Positions 57,301 through 64,000 of a DNA stretch of 64,000 nt are shown piece after piece. Each line of letters begins with the position of its first letter. Within the stretch, counting starts at the first letter, position 1. The notes under the pieces were generated by a model. That model made no database searches and was not told where the DNA came from. It worked only from the letters and a program-made list of their open reading frames with translations. Position numbers and translations under genes: made by a program. The stretch comes from Marthasterias glacialis. Taxonomy: Eukaryota; Echinodermata; Asteroidea; Forcipulatida; Asteriidae. The stretch spans positions 22,477,950 to 22,541,949 of the forward strand of contig OU452228.1 in NCBI GenBank assembly GCA_911728455.2, written 5' to 3'.

Positions 57301-58666
57301 CTCCGCAGTGGAATGTCCTGGCGACCTTTGTTACGGTATTCCAAAATTACACAATGAAGTATGAGACCTGTGACATAGCACCATGTAACGGTTTACAAAG
57401 TGCTGTGGTGCAATCTGCAGCTGATCAAACCAGAAACACCGGGGTGAACCCCTTCTCTTTACGATAAGTAAACTGGGTTCTCTTACGTACGTTGCACAAC
57501 CAATGGGACCAACTGCTTTATGTCACCTCCGAAGGACGCAGCAATAATGGTCAAGTGTCTTCCGTAAGGACACAAGTGTCACCACCGGGACTCAAACCCA
57601 CACTCTGCTGATCAGAAACACCAGAGCTTGAGTCCGGTGTTCCAATCCCCTCAGCCACGACATGATCATTCGGTACCCACAGTAGGAGGGTGAAATGGTA
57701 AGAGTACCTGATGCACTTAGCCCAAGTTTGTTTGTGTTTGTCTTTTCCAACAGATAAAGAATTGGAGATTCAATTAAATGCTGAAAACAGAACGGTGACA
57801 GTGAAAGGTTTGGTGAGGATCAACTGCAATGCTCTGCAACTTTGCTCCTGTCTTTACAACCCTGACCGTCCACCCCATGATTGGATGCCAACAGGTGGAT
57901 TAGATGAGATTGAACTCCTGGGTCCCATGATTCCACACCAGGTCTATACTGTGAAGGCTGGTAAAGTATCTACAACCAGGGAGTTTAAATGCATTGGTGG
58001 GGGCAACTTCAACACAAAAGGTAAGGCATTATAGACAAAGACCGAGATTTGTGATTTTCAAAAACAAAGTTTTGATCTAAAAAGCTCACTGACTATTAAT
58101 TCCATACCAACAGCATAACAGTAAATGAATTTGACTTCTCCTGATTCCTGTTAAATCTGTAATTGTAACAACGTGTATCTTTATAAGGAGTGTAACAAAT
58201 GTAAAAAAAAAATAAAAAATATTACAAATCTTTCCTGTAGAATTCTCCAATGTATTTTTTTTTCTTTCTTGCAGAATTCTCCAATGTTACTCTAGAAGAG
58301 GAATGTTCAACCAAAATTAAATACATATTCGAAACTTCAAGTCTAAGAAAATCCCTTGAAGTTGAGCTATATCAAGAAGGCATGATCAATAATATTGCAA
58401 CTGTATTCAAAGTGGAAGGAGATAGCTACATATTCTTCAAGTATAGAAAAAGTCTTGATGAACTCTACAATGAGACTCTGATTGGAAGTGAGGTTGTGGA
58501 AAGTAGTATACACATCCTCTTGAAGGGGCTTGTCGAGTACAGTGAGGCCAAAGACTTTGTCAGGAAGATTGCCAAGAGGGACACCAACCGTTACTGCAAG
58601 AAGTGCCTGGAATTACTGCATAGAATGTGCTGTGGGAATCCTGATGAATGCGTTGTTTCAATGTAG
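48306..58666 (+). CDS. Single-pass receptor-like protein, complete 8-exon model (paralogue of the minus-strand EGF receptor)
   Basis: Exons 48306-48329, 49969-50096, 51790-51992, 52874-52942, 54619-54693, 56179-56328, 57754-58020 and 58275-58666 join to 1308 nt, 435 residues, with all phases matching. Residues 1-27 form a signal peptide (MDLQLLSK joined to HIVILHGYIWLMLASVTES). About 42-115 form a cysteine-rich module with C-x4-C-x2-C-x2-C-P. About 119-166 form a Thr/Val-rich stalk, 168-189 a transmembrane segment followed by basic residues, about 217-305 a beta-type module with C-x5-C-x-C, and 306-435 an unrecognised C-terminal domain ending in a Cys-rich helix-like stretch. The layout and phases match the gene at 0.3-17.7 kb but EGF repeats are absent. 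Inference: a type I membrane receptor; ligand and signalling partner unknown. It is not a TIR, SEFIR or obvious death-domain receptor. Confidence 0.82.
49508..49600 (-). repeat. tRNA-derived repeat head
   Basis: The minus strand reads GCCGGGCAATCTCGGTAGTC, then TAGTTGGTAAGACATCTGCT and GTGGGTTTGAATCCCACCC, giving A- and B-box-like parts. A different family from the GGCCGAGCGG SINE. In the first intron of the receptor-like gene. Confidence 0.6.
49969..50096 (+). CDS. Receptor-like exon 2 (signal peptide core, first cysteines)
   Basis: 128 nt, phase 0 in and 2 out, acceptor TTTTCTTTTATAG, donor AAAGG/GTAAGT. It encodes HIVILHGYIWLMLASVTES (signal core) and then STPTINQVDSREWECNPPCN. An internal in-frame ATG at LM could also serve as a start if exon 1 is not used. 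Confidence 0.8.
51595..51645. repeat. Hairpin CCCTAGC...GCTAGGG
   Basis: GACCCTAGCCTTTGAGAAAG and ACTCTGCTAGGGTCGAAAC form a stem; the phrase is part of a widespread dispersed sequence and partly recurs at 45575-45600. Confidence 0.6.
51790..51992 (+). CDS. Receptor-like exon 3 (cysteine-rich module)
   Basis: 203 nt, phase 2 in and 1 out, acceptor TTTTTACCCCTTAG, donor AAAG/GTACGT. It encodes EFCLLSRCIPCGYCPQDPFD, later PCVQNGFCPRVC and an NDT sequon. Cysteine spacing C-x4-C-x2-C-x2-C then C-x5-C-x3-C is the same as in the minus-strand exon at 17467-17675, as are the phases. Confidence 0.88.
52110..52240. repeat. Dispersed repeat, copy 2 (partner at 8650-8770)
   Basis: GCCTGGAAACAGAAGCC, GCCATTATGTAATTTCGGAC, GTCATTCAACT in the same order as near 8.7 kb. 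Confidence 0.7.
52874..52942 (+). CDS. Receptor-like exon 4 (Thr-rich stalk)
   Basis: 69 nt, phase 1-1, acceptor TGTAATTCACAG, donor AATA/GTAAGT. It encodes VTTAQSTTGEAVETTTANPT and GLN. Nine threonines or serines in 23 residues suggest an O-glycosylated stalk. Too short to stand alone; supported by phase. Confidence 0.75.
53876..54175 (+). mobile_element. Second tRNA-derived SINE family, copy 1
   Basis: GGCGTTGTGGTGTCTTTC, CCTCTAGGATCCTGGTTCAA, GCACTATGTGGATTGGGTTT and TCCCTGGAATAAATCCCTGG. The minus-strand copy at 58868-59070 shares the layout. Confidence 0.65.
54619..54693 (+). CDS. Receptor-like exon 5 (stalk)
   Basis: 75 nt, phase 1-1, acceptor TTTTTTTTTTCAG, donor AAAG/GTAATG. It encodes VTSVKPETNAVIKPHVKVTN and VDSK, a low-complexity juxtamembrane stalk without cysteine. 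The symmetric phase means it could be skipped. Confidence 0.75.
55630..55966. repeat. 113-bp tandem repeat, three copies
   Basis: CTCATTGCACGCTGCCAGTT starts at 55640, 55753 and 55866, exactly 113 bases apart. Copies 2 and 3 are nearly identical, copy 1 differs slightly. Long frames on both strands arise from the tandem structure. In the intron before the transmembrane exon. Confidence 0.95.
56179..56328 (+). CDS. Receptor-like exon 6 (transmembrane segment)
   Basis: 150 nt, phase 1-1, acceptor TTTAACTTTCAG, donor CAAT/GTAAGT. It encodes LPLYAFFIPLSALVIVGLAV, then YCSKQLIRKLDNKRR, a transmembrane helix with a basic stop-transfer, and a Ser/Thr/Asp tail. Counterpart of the exon at 7333-7500. 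Confidence 0.88.
57385..57668 (-). mobile_element. tRNA-derived SINE copy, reverse orientation
   Basis: GGTTTACAAAGTGCTGTGGT, AACACCGGGGTGAACCCCTT, CACACTCTGCTGATCAGAAA and CAGCCACGACATGA: the minus strand reads head to tail as the 8.1 kb copy. It ends about 85 bases before the post-membrane exon. Confidence 0.88.
57754..58020 (+). CDS. Receptor-like exon 7 (post-membrane beta module)
   Basis: 267 nt, phase 1-1, acceptor TCTTTTCCAACAG, donor AAAG/GTAAGG. It encodes YKELEIQLNAENRTVTVKGL, the cluster CNALQLCSCLYNPDRPP, then VYTVKAGKVSTTREFKC. Pattern and phases follow the exon at 348-608. Predicted to lie on the cytoplasmic side, yet it holds an NRT sequon and paired cysteines, which is odd for a cytosolic domain. 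Confidence 0.82.
58275..58666 (+). CDS. Receptor-like exon 8 (unrecognised C-terminal domain, stop)
   Basis: 392 nt, phase 1 in, acceptor TTTCTTTCTTGCAG, stop TAG. 129 residues. It begins FSNVTLEEECSTKIKYIFET, has alternating strands (ATVFKVEGDSYIFFKYRK) and ends in a helix-like basic Cys-rich segment, RYCKKCLELLHRMCCGNPDE. I do not recognise the fold. A second copy of the acceptor-proximal sequence lies 34 bases upstream. No AATAAA was recognised shortly after the stop. Confidence 0.82.
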
Positions 58667-58867
58667 TAATTTAATTGTCCTGCTGATTGACCATTTGAAA
58701 CCATTCAAAAATCCATTTCTCACACTTGCCCGTAGTTTTTTTTTTACACACACACTAGTTTTACCGTTGGATCAGATTGTGCACAACCATGCATTTATTT
58801 CATTTTTTAATTCTGGTTCTGAAGTCAATGATTCTCAGAAAAGTGAACTTAATCACTATACATTGTA

Positions 58868-59070
58868 CTAGCCAAGAACCCCTCAGACGACAAAGGAAGT
58901 TTCAGTTTTAGATGTGGGAGGAAAACTACAGAGAAATAGTCCAGGGAAAACCCACTCAGTAGGAAGGGATCGAAAAATCCAATTTACATAGTGCCCCCGG
59001 CGGGATTCGAACTGAGGTCCTAGAGGCGGAAGGCGAAAAGATACCACGACGCCAACTTGACTGCCCAGTG
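58868..59070 (-). mobile_element. Second tRNA-derived SINE family, copy 2
   Basis: On the minus strand GGCGTCGTGGTATCTTTTCG, CTCTAGGACCTCAGTTCGAA, TCCCGCCGGGGGCACTATGT. Same arrangement as at 53.9 kb. Confidence 0.65.
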
Positions 59071-59240
59071 ATCAGTGAAGCATACAAATGGTTTTGGATA
59101 ATGCAACAGTGGGCTCGACAATCTACTAGACAGTAGGAGGGTTTAAGAAAATTAAGCAAATATGACGGTATTTTATTGGTGAGGTTTACTCAGTCACGGA
59201 ATGAAACTGAATGTAAAGTCTACCGGTACTTAGAATCAAG

Positions 59241-59570
59241 GAGCCAGGTTGATCAAGGACCAAAGTTAACCATAGTTTGACTAACTCTGATCAAACTCGC
59301 GCTAGTCAACGATGGTTGGACTAGTCTAGTCGACTATTCAATACCAGCCTATCGAGGTTGGTCGCATCGCTGGTGACCAATAGCTGCTTTTATAGCACAG
59401 TGCAGAGGGACCAGTTATCAGAAAAATGATAAACTTGATTTCACCATTTTCTCATGTTCACGTTTACATGACATGACTGGAGTAGTTTGCACGTCATCGT
59501 CAGTGCGTATGCTCGATGTACGTCACTAACCAGCCACAAGTTAACCATTTGTCCTTGATTGAACTTGCCC
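59241..59570. mobile_element. MITE family with GAGCAAGTTCGATCA-type termini, copy 2
   Basis: Ends GTTGATCAAGGACCAAAG and GTCCTTGATTGAACTTG; shares GGTTGGACTAGTCTAGT and TATCGAGGTTGGTCGCATC with 13413-13743. More diverged termini than copy 1. Confidence 0.8.
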
Positions 59571-60099
59571 TAGGTACATGTTAAATAGCTCTGACAAATC
59601 ATATTGTTATACCATGGTGTTAGACTGTGAATTTTTATTGGTCGAGAACCAATCACGTGACATAATACAAAATGGCACGTCTTCCCAAAAAAGTGATGAT
59701 GTCGGGGTCCATTACCTAGATCGTCCTCAGAAAATTCATTTCATTGTCCCAATTGATATGTACATGTATATTGAAGTTGGCAAATACACCCGAGAAAGAG
59801 GTAGGTCATGATGCCCGCGTCCATTACCTAGATCGTTCTCAGAACATTATTTCATCGTCCCCATTGATCTGTACAACCACATTAGCGGTACTACCTGAGA
59901 AAGAGGTTACTGAGCAACCACTGATACTATGCACGCTACTGTACTTTTGATATGATGCTCGCGATACGGACCAGTTGGTAGATTTTGGTTTATAAAAAAT
60001 TTGCAGTGGGCGCACCTTTGTTGAATTAAATATTGTCGTCTGCAAACTATGTCGGTAAGGGCCTTGTTTACAATCCTGCAATATAATACAATGGTATAA

Positions 60100-60248
60100 C
60101 AAAACAATTGTTGTCTGCTGTGATATGTGGTCCATGCTGTTTTGGACACCCTGGGGGGGGGGGGGCTGATGGAACCCTCGGCTTCGCCTCGGGTGCCATC
60201 TTCCCCCTCGGGTGTCCAAAACAGCATGGACCACATCACAGCAGACAA
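60100..60248. repeat. Palindrome TTGTCTGCTGTGATATG...
   Basis: GTGGTCCATGCTGTTTTGGA and TCCAAAACAGCATGGACCAC face each other across a poly-G run (60152-60164) and GGCTTCGCC. About 140 bases of hairpin; probably a MITE. Confidence 0.85.
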
Positions 60249-60639
60249 TTGTATACTGCGACCTGAGCTGTCATTGGCAACAACCGGGTAGCCAAAACAG
60301 TCCAGTGGCCTATTTTAATGAAGTCTGTTAACCAGAATGCAATTGGTTAATGGTTTACTGCTACCATAAGTGCATTTCATGTTAATGTTCAAGATGATTT
60401 CATCACAGCATGTATGCATTCACAATGAATTTGAGATGTTGTGTCTACATGTATTTGTTACTAGAACCACCTACAGGTTTTGTTAGCATATGTTTGCTTT
60501 GCTTAGCTGTCTGTGGTAAGCAGTGTTTATAAAACAGAATTCTGCTCATGGGTGCACCACAAGCAGAAAAAAACTTTTGCTCACGTGTTTTAAAGAAGTT
60601 GGCCCTTTCCATATTCATCACAAAATGAGATTACTGTTT

Positions 60640-61015
60640 AAAGCCCATATTCACTTTTGGGAACACCGAAAAACAAAATGTTCACAGATTTGCACATAAC
60701 TTGCATGGTATGAAGACGATGATGGTAGAAAACTTCCTGTGAAATATTTTTGTCTGATATGTTATCATTTTCGAATAATTAGTGAAATAAGATCCACAAA
60801 TGATTTTTCGTCTCATGAGACGAAAACTCCGGCCGTTAGAATGAATACAAAAACGCTGAATGACTTTAAATCGTTTTCTCGTAAAGGAAACAATGAAATG
60901 AGCTGAAACTTTCGCAGGTTGATTTTATTAAATAACTCTTGATGCTCATAAGGTATGGAAGTATTTCCAGACACTTTACCAATAGTGCATAATGGCTTTA
61001 ACTGGTTTTAAAGGC
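60640..61015 (-). repeat. Dispersed repeat family with GAGACGAAAAC palindrome, copy 3
   Basis: Minus-strand copy of the family at 12116-12400 and 33712-34050 (AATGTTCACAGATTTGCACA, CGTCTCATGAGACGAAAAC, CGTTTTCTCGTAAAGG). Confidence 0.75.
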
Positions 61016-61267
61016 TGGCAAGGCTGGCCAAGAATAGGGCAATTGTGTAATCTAGTTTTCCCATGAGCAAGAAAAATCATATTAGAATTTTTTTTTAACT
61101 GCATTTATTCCAAAGAAATCAAACTGCCTGTAAAATGGAGATGTATCTTCTCAATTGAAGCTGATGAAGTGTGTACAATGTAAACAGAATACACAAATAC
61201 AGCATCTGAATGTGCTTTGTCCTAAATCTGTTGGGGGATGATAGTTACATAATCGTACTCTAGCGTG

Positions 61268-61450
61268 TTTTGGCTGAGTCGTCTTGTGCACCGGATACAA
61301 TTTCTGATGGTAAGGGGGTGTGGGTTCGTATCCCAGTCATGACACTTGTGACCTGAAGCAAGACACTTGACCATAATTCCTTTTCTTCACCCAGAGGTAA
61401 ACGGGTACCTGTGAGGGCAGAGATGGTTCTTGTGATTGATTTAGCTTGGT
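61268..61450 (+). mobile_element. tRNA-derived SINE copy, eroded head
   Basis: GTGTGGGTTCGTATCCCAGT, CATGACACTTGTGACCTGAA, GCAAGACACTTGACCATAA. The region before it is too diverged to call an A box. Confidence 0.75.
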
Positions 61451-62985
61451 GGGTTATACTTAAAAGCACAGGCTGTATACTGCCCAAGGAGCTGAGATGG
61501 TTCAAGGAATAAAATAAATGGCCCAGTGACCGCGGTATTAACTTTCTTGCGCCATGAGCGTCAAAATCTGCAGAAACCGGCACTGTATAATTATAACTAT
61601 TAACATTTTAAGTATTATTTTCTGTATCACATACATGCCCCTCCCAACTAATCAAATCCAGATCGGGATGAGGGGAAGGAGGTGGTGCAGGTTTTCCTTA
61701 CCCATCCTAGCCTGTGCTTGTTCACTCTCAGTCTTCAATTAACCAACTTCAGTGTATTAGGTTCATGTTAGAATGTGTATGGGGTTGATCTGGCCGTATA
61801 AAAGTTATTAATAATTCTCCATGGTTGTTATTCATTTAGTATAAATTATAGAGGCGCAGTGTTGTACAGTGCATGGCTTAAGTATCTGCCCTACTTGTTA
61901 TGTCAGGAATTACTTCTTTTTTTTAATTGACCGTATTTTTGACCGCATGAGGGCGTACACAGCGGCTAAATTCCTTGCATCACATTACAGTTTCATCTTA
62001 TTTTGACTGCCTGTATGTTGTTTTCTTGTATCAATTGCCAAATAGATAACATTTAATAATACAAATACTAACAATAATTTTTTGGCTCACACACACGCAG
62101 TCAAAAATACTGCGAATTAGGAATTAACATTTAGCAAGCAATATTTGATTTGACACCAGAGGCAGAGGACAATAATTTTTCCATCAAAATTTCAAGAAAA
62201 TAAAACAGTCGCCCTTTGTAGTGAGTAATCATGGAGGCGGTGGTAAATCACTGGGGTTATTTTTCTCTTTTCATATAATTGTTGATGTTGTGTCAAACAA
62301 CGAGTGCAATTGGAATCAAGTTCCATTCATTAATAAGTCTGTTAAACAGAAACGTGTTGATACATCATTTCAAAAGGACTGTTAATATTTTAATGTTAAG
62401 ATTCTCAATTATAGCAATATAACATGATATTATAACTGAAATTTTAAAAGATGCAAAATGATGTTATAATTTGAGAGAAAACTTCTTATATTGTATAGTC
62501 TCACTTCATGTTAAATTGCATTTTTTCCAAGAGTTGCATAAATGTAGCTGTTAAGTTTTCTTTTGTTACTTATTTAGCTATTTGTATTATTATTATTATT
62601 TTGTATGTGTTTAATCAGCAGTACTCAGCGACTGTACCACTATAGGTAGCAATTGTTTTCTGAACGGTTTACATTTCAGAAGATTTTTGATGAATTGTTT
62701 TTGAAAACTGAAATTTGTAACCTTTCCTCGTTGTACATAAAACTGCATGTCAATATTCTTTAAACTGAAAGTGCATGAATACTTCCTATTGTACGGCCAG
62801 GAACAACTTCATAAAGCTGCTAAACACACTAAAAATGTTGCGTTGCAGAGACAAGGTACCAGCTAAACAATACCATGTTATAATGTGTTGTTCCAGACTG
62901 GTTCTCTACTAACATTTGCTTAGAAGATATAATGGTAATATAGAGCAATATAAAAATTTAAAAAATCTGATATTTAGAGTACAAT

Positions 62986-63735
62986 AGACCGATTGCGGGA
63001 AAATGTTGACATGCGGTCACGTGATCTCCTATTGGGTATAACGCCATACAGCTGATGGCAAAACACGTGTAAAGAGATTTTACTTTTGTTAAGTGATGAA
63101 TTAGTTAATCAGCCGCTTTATTTAAAGTAGTATGTTGTGGCATTAATTTAAATCACACCTCTGTTTCATAATTAACAGAATTCTACTAAAAAGAGGTTTT
63201 TTTAGCCATGCACGTCGGACGACTAAGTAGCCACCCGTCTGTTATTTTGTTTGTAATGTAGGCCTAAATCACTGTAAAAATAAGGATAAACAACGTTGGA
63301 AAAGTGAGCATTAATATCTAGCCTTGCAGAATTTCAAATAGGCAAAGGAATCACACAGTTTTCGAAAGCAATTTCTTTGGAGGATTTCAGCTTCAAAACT
63401 TTGAAATGTTTGTGTTGAAAAGTGTGTGGTGATCGCGGAAGTCTGGCCTAACGTTCCGTCGTGCGCTGTACACATCGTGCACATTAAAATACGGTACTTT
63501 CACAGTTTTCAAGACTTGCTGGAACTGTCCTTACTGGCTTTATTCAGCCACTTGAAGGTCTCTGGTACAAACTCTGGAATATCTTTCATAGATTTCGAGC
63601 AAGAAAAGCCTGGATTGAATAAACTAAATGCATTAATCATCTTGTACCGTACCACCTTTTCCTATGGAGGATGTCGTGTGTGTTTACATTTTATACCCAG
63701 AAGTGGTGACGTGACGCGGGTCGCGCAATCGGTCT
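62986..63735. mobile_element. TIR DNA element (AGACCGATTGCG ends), short copy
   Basis: Left AGACCGATTGCGGGAAAATG, right GGTCGCGCAATCGGTCT. 750 bases. The right 550 bases match 26160-26721 (AACGTTGGAAAAGTGAGCAT, CAAACTCTGGAATAT). It lacks the P2X7-like frame of the long copy. Confidence 0.8.
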
Positions 63736-64000
63736 ATGGTATAACATATTACCCTGATACGCGACACACGGTTTGTTTTTGGCTTCACTTTCAATCACCA
63801 GAGCATGAGACTAAAAAAGGAGCGGTGCGAGACATTGCTGATAAAAACGGTCCGAAAATAGGATCTTAATTTAGGAGGTACCTTTTGGTAACCCATAGAG
63901 ATAGATTTCAAGGAGCTTTTGGGAACAATATCCTTAGTACTAGAAATAGATCAAAGAGCATGGTCTTGTTATACGTGAAGAAAATAACACCTTTCTTTTA

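Larger units (their letters stand above)
58667..64000. other. Downstream of the receptor-like gene; no further gene seen
   Basis: Holds the 3' UTR of the receptor-like gene (end not determined) and repeats listed separately. Between 61500 and 62985 nothing is recognisable beyond AT-rich DNA and a short (ATT)n at 62588. The frame at 63426-63869 lies mostly in a repeat shared with 26.4 kb and is not a gene. Confidence 0.5.

Noticed and set aside
57293..57364. Possible THAP-like start MSKSCSAVEC
   Set aside because: The similarity is limited to about ten residues, the frame ends after about 25 codons, and the C2CH zinc-finger pattern is not completed.

Overview
This is animal nuclear DNA: long AT-rich introns, small exons bounded by GT/AG sites with matching phases, and dense interspersed repeats. 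An EF-hand-fused nicotinamidase, the style of the tRNA-derived SINEs and small inverted-repeat elements, and frequent ACATGTAC-type words suggest an invertebrate deuterostome, most likely an echinoderm such as a sea star. The species cannot be proved from sequence alone.

Three protein-coding genes could be assembled by hand. (1) On the minus strand, from about 17.7 kb down to the left edge, lie seven exons of a cell-surface receptor-like protein. In order they encode a cysteine-rich module, two DLK-like EGF repeats, two ordinary EGF repeats, a transmembrane segment and a post-membrane beta-type cysteine module. The gene runs off the window at position 1 and its first coding exon was not found. 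(2) On the minus strand, 44067 to 37457, lies a complete seven-exon nicotinamidase: 338 residues, N-terminal EF-hand, all catalytic and metal ligands present. (3) On the plus strand, 48306 to 58666, lies a complete eight-exon gene of 435 residues. It has a signal peptide, the same cysteine-rich module as gene 1, a Thr-rich stalk, a transmembrane segment, the same post-membrane module as gene 1, and a C-terminal domain I do not recognise.

Genes 1 and 3 are paralogues that point away from each other on either side of the nicotinamidase gene. They share exon phases for three modules, and gene 1 carries EGF exons that gene 3 lacks. I know no family with this architecture, so this pair is the best candidate for something undescribed. 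The nicotinamidase (NAD salvage) has no evident functional link to them.

The rest is intron and intergenic DNA packed with repeats: a 1.58 kb minisatellite with a 740 bp higher-order duplication; a 2.5 kb foldback element (29.3-31.8 kb) with about 0.9 kb arms and an LTR-like sequence in its loop; a TIR element (24.4-26.7 kb) holding a broken P2X7-C-terminal-like reading frame and a short relative at 63.0-63.7 kb; inverted-repeat elements whose ends are tRNA 3' halves; a 5'-truncated LINE inserted into an inverted repeat; many tRNA-derived SINE copies; and many MITE-like elements. No CRISPR, rRNA or operon structures were seen.
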